NCBI GenBank assembly: GCA_030645355.1
Contig: JAUSNJ010000043.1
Coordinates: 1-52,745 of the forward strand
DNA from: Rhodoferax sp.
GTDB lineage: Bacteria > Pseudomonadota > Gammaproteobacteria > Burkholderiales > Burkholderiaceae_C
Length of the DNA: 52,745 nucleotides
Reading direction: 5' to 3'
Program-made: the position numbers and the translations under genes
Shown here: one piece after another, positions 16,932-25,148 of the stretch
Layout of the letters: each line of letters opens with the position of its first letter
Position numbering within the stretch: position 1 is the stretch's first letter
Notes under the pieces: generated by a model
The model's database searches: none
Seen by the model: the letters and a program-made list of their open reading frames with translations, nothing else
Told to the model about the DNA's origin: nothing

Positions 16932-19100
16932 TCAGGCGACCTCTTCAGCCAGCTGCGCCTGCTTGGCGGGCAGCTGGCGCAGCTCTTCAAACACTTCCTT
17001 CTGCGACATCAGGCTCAGGTCAATGATCTCGCGCGCCTGGGCCACGTAGTAGGCCAGTTGCTCGTCACTGCGTGCCATCGACTTGTCCATCGCACCCTCA
17101 ATGCGCTGCAGGTTGGCAATCAGTTTCTCGTTGGCGTCATTGAAGGACTTCACCGCGAAGCTGAAGGATTCGCTCAGCGCCGAAACCTCGACCGCGCTGC
17201 TGGTGACATTGGCCGCAATGTCTGACAATTTGACGGCCTCCGCGTCCACCTTCTCGGCAAACTGGCTGCCGGCTTGGCCCAACGCCACGGCCGATGACGC
17301 GACCAGCGAGTCGATGACCGCACGCTGCTCGACGGACGCATGGTTGATGGCATCCAGCAGCGAACCCAGTGTTGCCATGATGCGGCTGCGCTCCTCCAAC
17401 AGCTCGTTGTCGCGCGCGACACTGCTGGACACCTCCTGGCGCAGCTTGCCAATCACTTCGGCGGCGGCGCGTGGCGCCTCGGACGCGGTTTCAATCAAGC
17501 GGGCAATCGGCTCTTCCAGCGCGGTGCCCAAGGTCGACAGGTGCAGGGTCAGCGCGGTTTGCAGTTCGCCCAGGCGCTCCACCGCGGCCTTGCCGCGCAA
17601 AGCCTCGTCGTCCCTGAGCACGGCAAGTTCGCCGCGCAACATGCCAACAGCCTGGTCCATGCGCGCATTGTGCTGCTGGGTCCAATCCGCTTCGCTGACG
17701 ATACGTGAGCGCACCAGCTCCTCGGAACTGGCCATCAGGCGTTCTATTTCGTGCAAGGTCTTGCCAGCGCTGGTCTGCGCGATTGCGGTGATGTCCTGCG
17801 CGGTTTGGGTCCAGGTGTTGCAGATGTCGCGTTGTTGCGCCAACGTCTGTGCGCCCGTTTGCTGCCATTCCTGCTGCAGCGTCGCCGCCATGGCTTGCAG
17901 CGAGCCCATCCATGCCTCCATGCGCTGGCGATCACCCGCTGCGTGGTCAGCCTGCAGCGTGGCGTAGGCCTCTTGAACCGCCGCCAGCAACGCGGCGGAC
18001 CGTTGCTCAAACGTCTGGCCAAATGCGTTCAACGAACGGTCCAGCCCGGCGACCAGTGTCGCTTGGGTGCGCTCCTGGTTGGCCAACGCCGCCGTCCAGG
18101 CGTCGCTCACGGTTGAGGCGGTCGCGCTGAACCGCGCGGTCAAGCCATCGAGCTGTGTCTGTGTGGTGTCCACCATGCGCTCGTGCAGCAACTTGGCCTC
18201 TTGCGAAATGCCCGCCATGGCCGTTTCAAACACGGGTTGGATGCTGGCCCCCACCGCATGCGCGCTTTGACTCAGGCTGTCACGCAGGGATTGGCCGACG
18301 GAGCTTGCCAGCTCGGTGTAGACGCCTTTGACATCGCGGTGAAAGCCTTCCTGATTGCTCAACAGGCGGTCATTGAGTTGCCGGCTCATGTTTTCCATCT
18401 GCGCCATCATGGCCTGCATCTGCTCGACCACTGAGGGCAGGGCCTGGGACTGCAATTGCAGGGCCTTGTAGGTCTCCTGGCGCTGGTGCGTCAGCGAGAA
18501 ACCGCGCAGCGTCGTCGCGATGGCGGTGTCCAGCATGTGCGCCGCTGCCATCCGTTCGCGTCGGCTGATGGCCGACATCAGACCCAACATCGCCGACGTG
18601 GCGACACCGGCCACCGACGTGCCAAATGCCAGCCCCAAGCCCTTGATGGGTGCGGCGAACGCCGCGCGTATGGCCTGCAGGTCGGTGGTGCCTTCCAATG
18701 CAAACACCGCCCCATTGAGCGTGACCACCATGCCCAGGAACGTACCCAGCATGCCCAGCATCACCAGCAGGCCCACCAGATAGGGCGTGAGTGCCGGGCC
18801 GGGCAGACCGACGCGCTCGCCCTCGATGCGCAGGCGCACGGGGTTCTGCAGGGAAGCGTGTACGCCGGCAAGCCACGCGCCCAGATCCGTCAACTGGGGC
18901 GGAATCGCCGCCAGCGCCGTTGTCAGGGTGGCGCTCGCCTGGCGAAAGCGGTGCAGCTCCAGCGCACCGACGCCAAAGACCGCGGCAATGACCGCTGTCA
19001 CCACCAGCGCCAACCCGTTGGTGCCAAAGAATCCGCTTGCGACCCACGCAACGGCCACGGCGCCCAGCACAAAGGCGCCGGCAAAAAAATGTTTGTTCAT
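16932..19100 (-). CDS. DUF802 protein: MotA/ExbB-like channel with long coiled-coil tail
   Basis: A 722-residue protein. Four membrane helices are visible: about residues 5-23, 27-46, 104-128 (LVGLLVMLGMLGTFLGMVVT) and 150-177 (PIKGLGLAFGTSVAGVATSA). The last two, with their small-residue pattern and the loop before the fourth, resemble MotA/TolQ/ExbB. The remaining roughly 540 residues are hydrophilic and strongly helical, rich in Gln, Ala and Glu, and match DUF802. They are probably a long cytoplasmic coiled coil. The start at 19100 overlaps the DUF3348 stop as ATGA; a longer ORF to 19256 has no membrane-protein start and was rejected. Together with the MotB-like protein it forms a predicted stator pair. 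Confidence 0.82.
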   Translation of the reverse strand: MNKHFFAGAFVLGAVAVAWVASGFFGTNGLALVVTAVIAAVFGVGALELHRFRQASATLTTALAAIPPQLTDLGAWLAGVHASLQNPVRLRIEGERVGLPGPALTPYLVGLLVMLGMLGTFLGMVVTLNGAVFALEGTTDLQAIRAAFAAPIKGLGLAFGTSVAGVATSAMLGLMSAISRRERMAAAHMLDTAIATTLRGFSLTHQRQETYKALQLQSQALPSVVEQMQAMMAQMENMSRQLNDRLLSNQEGFHRDVKGVYTELASSVGQSLRDSLSQSAHAVGASIQPVFETAMAGISQEAKLLHERMVDTTQTQLDGLTARFSATASTVSDAWTAALANQERTQATLVAGLDRSLNAFGQTFEQRSAALLAAVQEAYATLQADHAAGDRQRMEAWMGSLQAMAATLQQEWQQTGAQTLAQQRDICNTWTQTAQDITAIAQTSAGKTLHEIERLMASSEELVRSRIVSEADWTQQHNARMDQAVGMLRGELAVLRDDEALRGKAAVERLGELQTALTLHLSTLGTALEEPIARLIETASEAPRAAAEVIGKLRQEVSSSVARDNELLEERSRIMATLGSLLDAINHASVEQRAVIDSLVASSAVALGQAGSQFAEKVDAEAVKLSDIAANVTSSAVEVSALSESFSFAVKSFNDANEKLIANLQRIEGAMDKSMARSDEQLAYYVAQAREIIDLSLMSQKEVFEELRQLPAKQAQLAEEVA

Positions 19101-19864
19101 ATCGGAAGTGTTTTCTCGTGATGGAATGCTTCGAGTAGGCCCACGGCCGGTTGAAGGCGCAGGTCCAGTTCGGCAAGCAGTACCGCTTGAAGTTCCGTGC
19201 AGAAGCGCGCCATCCAGGCGCCGGGCTTCATCCACAGATCGGGGGCATCGTCGCAAGGCTGCGTTTGCAGATGGGCCTTGCGCAGATGGTTGAACCGCTT
19301 TTCGAGCAGCGACGGCAGGGTTGACAGCAACCTGGCTTCGCGCTCGCTCAAGATGTCGTCGAATGCAGCATCCAGCGCGGCCAGTTGCCGAAGCCGGGCT
19401 GACGGGGCCCCAGCAACCCCGTCGCGCACCGCGGCCCGCACGCTGCGTACGCTGGTCTCCATGTCGCGCTGATGTGCCTGGTGGTATCGGCGAAAAGGCG
19501 CATAGGCTTTTGTGTCGTCAATGGGGGCCTCCAGCCGCGGCAGTACCAACTCCGCGCGGACCCTGCCGGTACCGGGTGCAGTGTTCTGGGTGATGGTGCG
19601 CTCCAGAGCGGCCCGTGCCTTGGCAAAACTGGCCTGCAGGGAGGCACCCGCCGGGGATGGCACGGCAGAAGACGTGCTTGGCGCCATTGCCGCGTTGGCA
19701 TTGTGCACACCCGTCAGGCGAATGGCGTCCGTAAAGTCAATCCACAGCCCCAGTTTTTCTGCAAAGTCAACCGCCGGCCCGGCAGTTTCCAGAACGGCCA
19801 GATCGGCGAGGGTACGAATGAGCTGGGAGCTATGAAAATTGGTACGCGTCAGCGCTCGCGTCAT
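19097..19864 (-). CDS. DUF3348 protein, first gene of the motor-like operon
   Basis: A 255-residue soluble protein matching DUF3348: LTRTNFHSSQLIRTLADLAV at the N-terminus, then VDFAEKLGLWIDFTDAIRL, and AFDDILSEREARLLSTLPSL with LQAVLLAELDLRLQPAVGLL near the C-terminus. It is mainly helical and has no signal peptide or membrane helix. Its stop overlaps the DUF802 start by four bases, making it the first of four translationally linked genes. A clear Shine-Dalgarno is not seen upstream, and the operon promoter must lie in the 78 bases before it or in the GST gene. Function is unknown. Confidence 0.82.
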   Translation of the reverse strand: MTRALTRTNFHSSQLIRTLADLAVLETAGPAVDFAEKLGLWIDFTDAIRLTGVHNANAAMAPSTSSAVPSPAGASLQASFAKARAALERTITQNTAPGTGRVRAELVLPRLEAPIDDTKAYAPFRRYHQAHQRDMETSVRSVRAAVRDGVAGAPSARLRQLAALDAAFDDILSEREARLLSTLPSLLEKRFNHLRKAHLQTQPCDDAPDLWMKPGAWMARFCTELQAVLLAELDLRLQPAVGLLEAFHHEKTLPI

Positions 19865-19942
19865 AAGTAGGTGGGGTCCAGGTCAGCGCATCAACATCGG
19901 ATGATGGGGCGGCGATTTTACCTTGGGAACGGAAGGGCCCGT

Positions 19943-20671
19943 TCAGGCATCCAGCTCGGGGTAATACCGGAAGATACCGGTCTCGTTGAAGGGAATGCGG
20001 CGCGCGCTCTGGAGGTAAGCCGCCACGCGGCGATGCTGCGCCACGCGGTCGCGCAGCGCCACCACACGCGGCGTTTTCTTCGCGGCGCGTCGGGTCGCCT
20101 TGGGGAACGCGTAGAGCAGGCCTTCCACCAACTGAAACAGCGACAGGTCGGCATAGCTGAGCCGTCCACCCACGAGGTACTTGTCGCCCTTGGGGTTGCG
20201 CTCCAGCACGGCCTCTAGCCAGCCCAAAAACTTGGGAATGCGCTCGGTGCGAAACGCCTTGGCCGCCCGGGCGGCTTCCGGTTTCTGGTCTTCGTAATAC
20301 AGCCCCGTGCCAACCGGGTGGTGCGTGTCGTGCGCCTCGTTCACGGCGTCGGCAATCGTCAGCTGAATCTGGTGCGTCCAGATGCGGTCGGCTTCGCTGG
20401 CGCCCACCAGTTTGAGCCGCGGCCCCAGGTACAACAGGATGGCGGCAGTCTGCGCAATCTCCAGCTTGCCGTCCACCAGGACCGGACAGGCAAAGGGCGG
20501 TCGCGCGGCCGATGCGTCTTGCAGGCAATGCAGCAGCGCGGGCATGCCCTGCCCCCGCGCCGCATCACCGCGCGCCACGTCCGTGTAGGGTGCGCCGGCT
20601 GCCTCCAGCGCCAGACGGACAAATTCTCCGCGGCCTTGCAGGCCGGGCCAGTAATAGAGTTGGTAAGCCAT
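19943..20671 (-). CDS. Glutathione S-transferase family protein
   Basis: A 242-residue two-domain GST. The thioredoxin-like N-terminal domain starts MAYQLYYWPGLQGRGEFVRL, which has the tyrosine and GRGE pattern of sigma/alpha-like enzymes. CPVLVDGKLEIAQTAAILLY includes the cis-Pro and the Ser/Thr-like glutathione contact region. The C-terminal helical domain contains KYLVGGRLSYADLSLFQLVE, the N-capping-box motif. The ATG at 20671 fits the family; an ORF reaching 20767 has no matching extension. It is the gene immediately upstream of the DUF3348 operon on the same strand (78-base gap), so read-through is possible. Confidence 0.87.
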   Translation of the reverse strand: MAYQLYYWPGLQGRGEFVRLALEAAGAPYTDVARGDAARGQGMPALLHCLQDASAARPPFACPVLVDGKLEIAQTAAILLYLGPRLKLVGASEADRIWTHQIQLTIADAVNEAHDTHHPVGTGLYYEDQKPEAARAAKAFRTERIPKFLGWLEAVLERNPKGDKYLVGGRLSYADLSLFQLVEGLLYAFPKATRRAAKKTPRVVALRDRVAQHRRVAAYLQSARRIPFNETGIFRYYPELDA

Positions 20672-20757
20672 GGCACATCGTAGCGCCGAACCGGCGAACG
20701 CTGTGCCGGGCAACGCTACGGTATATTGGTCCCCATTCACAAAGGGGAGGCCACAGG

Positions 20758-21174
20758 ATGAGCGCAATCGGCAACGTTTTATGGTTTGTATTCGGCGGAT
20801 TCCTGATGGGTCTTGGCTGGTGGCTCGCGGGCCTGCTGTGTGCCATCACCATCATTGGACTGCCGTGGGCCAAGGCCTGCTTTGTGATTGGCCAGTTTGC
20901 GTTTCTGCCGTTTGGCAAGGAGGCCGTCGACCGCGCGGTGCTCAGTGGCGTGGGTGACATTGGCACCGGTGCATTGGGCACCATTGGCAATGTCATCTGG
21001 TTCATTGTCGCTGGCATCTGGCTGGCCATAGGCCATATCGCTGCCGCCCTGTGCTGCTTCGTCACCATCATTGGCATTCCGTTTGGCGTCCAGCACCTCA
21101 AGCTCGCCGCGCTGACACTGGCACCGGTGGGCAAGACCATTGTGGCCAAGAACACCGCCCGCGTGGGTGTCTGA
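20758..21174 (+). CDS. YccF-family (DUF307) membrane protein
   Basis: A 138-residue inner-membrane protein with two repeats of the YccF motif. The first is IGNVLWFVFGGFLMGLGWWL through ITIIGLPWAKACF; the second is IGNVIWFIVAGIWLAIGHIA through VTIIGIPFGVQHL. Four hydrophobic segments are expected. The ATG at 20758 follows an AGG-rich leader, and a much longer ORF from 20512 overlaps the divergent GST gene and was rejected. The family is widespread and its function unknown. It converges with creA, seven bases apart. Confidence 0.9.
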   Translation: MSAIGNVLWFVFGGFLMGLGWWLAGLLCAITIIGLPWAKACFVIGQFAFLPFGKEAVDRAVLSGVGDIGTGALGTIGNVIWFIVAGIWLAIGHIAAALCCFVTIIGIPFGVQHLKLAALTLAPVGKTIVAKNTARVGV

Positions 21175-21181
21175 TGCCGGT

Positions 21182-21652
21182 CTATTTGAACTGCAGTCTT
21201 GCGCCGTTCAAGGGCACGGCGGTCAGGCTGTTCTTGGGCGAGCCGTCAATCAGCTTATCCGAGTAGGTGAGGTACAAAAGCACCTGCCGCGCCGGATCCA
21301 CCATACGCACAATGCGCAACTTCTTGAACAGGATGGAGCGGCTTTCGCTGAAGACCTCTTCACTCTTGGGGATGGGCACAGTGGACGAGATTGGGCCCAC
21401 CTGCCGGCAAGCAATCGAAGACTCCGACTTTTCCGTAGCCAGCCCCAGCGCGCCGGTCACGCCGCCAGCCTTGGAGCGGGACACGTAGCAGGTAATGCCT
21501 GCCACTTTGGGGTCATCAAAGGCCTCCACCACAATTTTGTGGTCCGGACCAAATAACTTGAAGGCAGTGTCCACCTCGCCGATTTGCTGCGCCAATGCGG
21601 CAGAAGCGAATGGGATGGCGAGAGCGAAGGCGATAAGAGGATTGGGTTTCAT
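21182..21652 (-). CDS. creA: CreA family protein
   Basis: A 156-residue exported protein. A signal peptide (MKPNPLIAFALAIPFASAAL, cleavage near AQ) precedes a CreA domain with EVDTAFKLFGPDHKIVVEAF, VAGITCYVSRSKAGGVTGAL and KKLRIVRMVDPARQVLLYLT. The family is common in proteobacteria, probably periplasmic, and without a settled biochemical role. The gene lies downstream of the sugar-dehydrogenase-like gene on the same strand with a 21-base gap, so the two may share a transcript. Confidence 0.9.
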   Translation of the reverse strand: MKPNPLIAFALAIPFASAALAQQIGEVDTAFKLFGPDHKIVVEAFDDPKVAGITCYVSRSKAGGVTGALGLATEKSESSIACRQVGPISSTVPIPKSEEVFSESRSILFKKLRIVRMVDPARQVLLYLTYSDKLIDGSPKNSLTAVPLNGARLQFK

Positions 21653-21673
21653 GGAGCTGATGTAGGTAGATTC

Positions 21674-22828
21674 TCAAGGTTGATAGCGAACGCGGTAGAT
21701 TGCGCCGGCCTGGTCGTCACTGATCAGCAAGGTGCCATCCGGCATGGCGAGTACATCGACCGGTCGGCCGCTGATGGTCTCTTTGCCGGCGCCATCCTTG
21801 TTCAGCCAACCATCGACAAAGGTTTCCTGACCCAGCACCTTGCCTTGCGCGTCGAGCACCACGCGGACAACCCGGTAGCCGACTTTGGAACTGCGGTTCC
21901 ACGAGCCGTGTTCCGCAATGAAAATATTGTTGCGGTACGCCAAAGGGAACTGCTGGCCGGTATAGAAGCGCATGCCGAGTGCTGCCACATGTGCGCCGAG
22001 TTTGACCACCGGTGGGGTGAATTCCGTGCAGGGGCGCTTGTTGCCGAATTCCGGATCGGGCAAGTCGCCCTGGTGGCAATACGGATAGCCGAAATGCTGG
22101 CCCGGCTTTTCAACATGGTTGAGCTCGTCATTGGGCACATCGTCGCCCAGCATGTCGCGGCCATTGTCCGTGAACCACAGGGAGCGATCGCGGGGATTCC
22201 AGTCGAATCCGACCGAATTGCGCACGCCGGTCGCGACGGTCTCGAGCCCACTACCATCGGGCTTCATGCGCTGAATATTGGCGTAGCGTGCGCCTGGCTC
22301 ACAGACATTGCACGGTGCACCCACCGGCACATACAACAGGCCATCGGGGCCGAAGGCGATGAACTTCCAGCCGTGGTGGGTCTCGGTCGGAAAGCCGCTG
22401 GTGACTGTGATGGGCGCCGGTGGATTGCGCAGGCGGTGGTCGACCCCGTCAAAGCGGAGGATCTTCGATACCGCAGAAATAAACAGCTGCCCGTCGCGCC
22501 AGGCCACGCCAACCGGCATTTGCAGTCCGGACGCGATCGTGTGCACTGCTGTGGCCCGGCCCTGGTCCATTTCAACCGCAAAGACTTTTCCTTCGCCCAT
22601 GCTGCCGACGTACAGCACACCCTTGCCGTCTTTGAAGGGGCCAAGTGCCATTTGGCGTGCGGTGGGAACGGAGGCGGTCAGTACCTCGATCTGAAAACCC
22701 GGCGGCAAGCGCAAGCTGCGCAGATCCGGTGCGGCGGCCAGCACTGGTGCGCACCACCCAGCGCTGCCAAGCCAGCAAATGGTCGCCAGTAGCGTCGTCA
22801 GTCGATGGGTCCATTGGGGATGCTGCAT
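21674..22828 (-). CDS. PQQ-dependent sugar (sorbosone-type) dehydrogenase-like protein
   Basis: A 384-residue exported beta-propeller of the soluble glucose/sorbosone dehydrogenase family. A signal peptide ends near VLAAAPD (about residue 25). Propeller repeats include LPPGFQIEVLTASVPTARQM, HHGWKFIAFGPDGLLYVPVG, NSVGFDWNPRDRSLWFTDNG and ISGRPVDVLAMPDGTLLISD. An APCNVCE cysteine pair is present. The start at 22828 has an AAAAGGA ribosome-binding site; an alternative ATG at 22855 would overlap the upstream BrkB stop as ATGA, so either is possible. Oxidation of a sugar or aldehyde in the periplasm is the family role; the substrate is unknown. Confidence 0.85.
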   Translation of the reverse strand: MQHPQWTHRLTTLLATICWLGSAGWCAPVLAAAPDLRSLRLPPGFQIEVLTASVPTARQMALGPFKDGKGVLYVGSMGEGKVFAVEMDQGRATAVHTIASGLQMPVGVAWRDGQLFISAVSKILRFDGVDHRLRNPPAPITVTSGFPTETHHGWKFIAFGPDGLLYVPVGAPCNVCEPGARYANIQRMKPDGSGLETVATGVRNSVGFDWNPRDRSLWFTDNGRDMLGDDVPNDELNHVEKPGQHFGYPYCHQGDLPDPEFGNKRPCTEFTPPVVKLGAHVAALGMRFYTGQQFPLAYRNNIFIAEHGSWNRSSKVGYRVVRVVLDAQGKVLGQETFVDGWLNKDGAGKETISGRPVDVLAMPDGTLLISDDQAGAIYRVRYQP

Positions 22829-22851
22829 GGTGCTGATCCTTTTCTTGTCAA

Positions 22852-23721
22852 TCATTCGAGTCGCTCGTACTCGGAAATGACTTGCGCACCAAATAGTAGC
22901 AAGGCCGCAATAATTTCCATGCACAGCAGCGCGACGACGGTCGTGGTAAATGAACCGTACACCACGCTGGCTTTGGACAGTGTTGTGAAGTACCACACAA
23001 GAATGTGGCGGACGATCTCCCACACCATCGACACGACCAACCCGCCAATTACGGCATGGCTCAATGGCAGCCTTCCTACAGGCAACACCAGGTAAAGCGT
23101 CGCCACTATCAACACTTCGGCAGCAAACCCAAGCACATAGAAGATCAGGCCAGAGACTCCGACCAGTGACCAATCGCGATTCAGCAGATGCAAACCCTGT
23201 TGCGCCATCGTCTGCAGGACGATGGACGACAAGGTCAGGATCAGGAGTGCGATGCATAACAACAATACAAAGCAGTACGGCAAGACGGCGGAAACCAGAA
23301 AGTGACGCTTCTTGATGGCCCCCCGATGCGGAAATATGACCGCCATTGCCTTCTCCAGGATTCCGAAGGCAAGAGAGCTGAAGAACAGCATGGTCAGGAC
23401 CAGCACGGCGCCCAGCGCGATCCTGTTGTCCAGGAATCCGGCTATATCGGTCAAAACTGCTTTGGACTGGCTGGGGACCAGCCATTCCAGATAGCGCCCC
23501 AACGCGATGAGCAACTCACCTCGATCCACCAGATGCGAGAGGGTCAGAACCGACAGGATCAGGAGCGGCACCAATGACAGCAGCGCATAGTAGGCGATCG
23601 CTCCGGCCAGCATCATCCCCTGGTTTTTGTTGAACCCTCTCAAGGTCTGCATCGCAAATTCAAGCGGATGCGTCACCACATGCCGTGCCGCCCGACTTAT
23701 TCGCACTTGGCTGAGTTTCAT
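22852..23721 (-). CDS. YihY/BrkB family membrane protein
   Basis: A 289-residue inner-membrane protein with about six transmembrane helices and the family signature near the N-terminus: NKNQGMMLAGAIAYYALLSL, with PLLILSVLTLS after it. The hydrophobic segments VLVLTMLFFSSLAFGI, LPYCFVLLLCIALLILTLS and FYVLGFAAEVLIVATLYLVL follow. The family was once called ribonuclease BN in error; its function is still unclear. It is upstream of the sugar-dehydrogenase-like gene and nearly contiguous with it. Confidence 0.9.
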   Translation of the reverse strand: MKLSQVRISRAARHVVTHPLEFAMQTLRGFNKNQGMMLAGAIAYYALLSLVPLLILSVLTLSHLVDRGELLIALGRYLEWLVPSQSKAVLTDIAGFLDNRIALGAVLVLTMLFFSSLAFGILEKAMAVIFPHRGAIKKRHFLVSAVLPYCFVLLLCIALLILTLSSIVLQTMAQQGLHLLNRDWSLVGVSGLIFYVLGFAAEVLIVATLYLVLPVGRLPLSHAVIGGLVVSMVWEIVRHILVWYFTTLSKASVVYGSFTTTVVALLCMEIIAALLLFGAQVISEYERLE

Positions 23722-23885
23722 CCGGGGTACCTATCGATCATAAGTGGACCAAATGTAGAACGGGGCCAAACAGACAAGCAGTGTGCCACCGCACAGACAG
23801 GCCCGCTCACGCGGACTATTGTCAATGAACACGTTACGGCCCGAGCAGCGTGCTCGTTCCATCGTTCGCTCACCAGGAGAAACAC

Positions 23886-24197
23886 ATGAGCCCATTGAAC
23901 TCCCTGCCGTCCAACGCCACAGCCGTCGACGAAGACCTCGCTGAGCAGGCCCTCCCCGGCCACGGCATTCCGTCACAGGACCCGGATCCAGCGGCACAGC
24001 CTCCGATGGAGCCTGAGGATGCGGACCGCGAAGCCAATTCGGCGCTGGCGGGTGGCGGCGCGGTGGTTGGTATGGCGACCGGCGCCGCCATTGGCGCCGC
24101 GGTGGCCGGCCCGCTGGGGGCGGTAGTCGGAGCCACGGTGGGAGGCGTCGCCGGCGCGGTGGGTGGCGCAGCCGCTGGAGACGCGGCGAAATCGTAG
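23886..24197 (+). CDS. Small glycine-zipper protein
   Basis: A 103-residue protein with an acidic, Pro-rich N-terminal half and a hydrophobic C-terminal half dominated by GxxxG/AxxxG repeats (GGGAVVGMATGAAIGAAVAG, then PLGAVVGATVGGVAGAVGGA). This is a glycine-zipper pattern that packs in membranes. There is no signal peptide. The ATG at 23886 follows CAGGAGA and is better than an in-frame ATG at 23850. It is the first of several small stress-type genes. Function is not known; membrane association is inferred. Confidence 0.75.
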   Translation: MSPLNSLPSNATAVDEDLAEQALPGHGIPSQDPDPAAQPPMEPEDADREANSALAGGGAVVGMATGAAIGAAVAGPLGAVVGATVGGVAGAVGGAAAGDAAKS

Positions 24198-24210
24198 GAA
24201 TCGCACTGCA

Positions 24211-24244
24211 CGCATCCTCTTCGTCCTAAGACGAAAAGGATGCG
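24211..24244. terminator. Stem-loop between convergent genes
   Basis: A 15-pair stem with one mismatch (left arm 24211-24225, right arm 24230-24244) closes on a CTAA loop. It lies between the convergent glycine-zipper and PRC-barrel genes, where a bidirectional terminator is expected. It has A-rich and T-rich portions within the arms but no long T-run after either side. Confidence 0.6.
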
Positions 24245-24256
24245 ATCAGACGATGC

Positions 24257-24673
24257 TCAAGGTGTTGCGACTGCGGGCGCCTTAGTGCCGTAGTACGTGT
24301 GAATACCCTGTGCCCAGACTTGATCTGACATGTTAGGCCAGTTGTCCTTGTCAAAACCGGGAGCACTCTCCAGGCGGTCTTTGGACACATCAAGGGTGAA
24401 GCGTTTGTTGTCGGTGTCAAGGATCAGCGCTTCCCATGGCACTGCAAACAGCTTGTCACCCATGCCGAGCACTCCGCCGTACGAAAGAACGGCATAGCTG
24501 ATGCGGCCAGCGGGTACATCGAGCATGATCTCCTTGATGTCCCCCAGGTCTTCACCCTGGCGGTTGTACACGTCGTTCCCCATCAGGGTGTCTGCGCCCA
24601 TCAGCCGGGGGCCTGGGCCGTCGCTGTCCGACACCGTATACATCCCGTAACTGTCTTGTTCAACATAATTCAT
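24257..24673 (-). CDS. PRC-barrel domain protein
   Basis: A 138-residue soluble protein with one PRC-barrel: LMGNDVYNRQGEDLGDIKEI, then MLDVPAGRISYAVLSYGGVL and GDKLFAVPWEALILD. The fold is shared with RimM and photosynthetic reaction-centre H subunits. Stand-alone stress-associated versions are common in Burkholderiales near CsbD and BON genes, as here. The C-terminal WAQGIHTYYGTKAP resembles other members of this group. It is on the same strand as csbD, 41 bases downstream of it. Confidence 0.88.
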   Translation of the reverse strand: MNYVEQDSYGMYTVSDSDGPGPRLMGADTLMGNDVYNRQGEDLGDIKEIMLDVPAGRISYAVLSYGGVLGMGDKLFAVPWEALILDTDNKRFTLDVSKDRLESAPGFDKDNWPNMSDQVWAQGIHTYYGTKAPAVATP

Positions 24674-24714
24674 GGAAATTTCCTTGGAGAGGTTTGTGGG
24701 AAAGTGAGCGGAAA

Positions 24715-24924
24715 TCAGGAACGTGCTTTAGCGGCGTCCTTCACTGCCTCGCGGGCATCTTTGGCGACCTCTTTGGCATCGCCATATCCCTTCTGGATCT
24801 TGCCCTCCACCTGCAGATTGACACCTTTGACTTCCTGCGATTTGCTGTCCACCAGCTTGCCGGTGGCTTCCTGTACTTTGCCAGCGATATCTTTTGCCTG
24901 GCCCTTGATTTGGTCTTTATTCAT
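24715..24924 (-). CDS. CsbD family stress protein
   Basis: A 69-residue hydrophilic protein of the CsbD type: MNKDQIKGQAKDIAGKVQEA, with GKLVDSKSQEVKGVNLQVEG and a Lys/Ala-rich end. CsbD proteins are small, helical and induced by general stress in many bacteria; their biochemical role is unknown. Good spacing from an AAGGAAA-type ribosome-binding site supports the start. It is probably co-transcribed with the PRC-barrel gene. Confidence 0.92.
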   Translation of the reverse strand: MNKDQIKGQAKDIAGKVQEATGKLVDSKSQEVKGVNLQVEGKIQKGYGDAKEVAKDAREAVKDAAKARS

Positions 24925-25148
24925 GTGATTTCCTTTTGGGTGATGTGGATTAACGAGCCTGATTCAAGCTCGGATCCAGATTAGCAACGGCCAAGCCTGT
25001 CGTCGGTGCGCTTGCATACACAGTTGGCTGTGTTGCCAATGTTGGCTGGCATACCGACAGAGCGGTCCATGAAAGGTGCAATAGACGCCTCAATGGTGTG
25101 CCCGGAATCCGGCACGCGATCCGTCTTTTCATCTGAGGAGAATCCACA

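Noticed and set aside
15638..19864. Calling the MotA/MotB-like pair a Zorya defence system
   Set aside because: The architecture is similar, but no ZorC, ZorD or ZorE-like gene is present and the neighbours are DUF3348 and DUF2894. It is reported as an uncharacterised motor-like operon instead.
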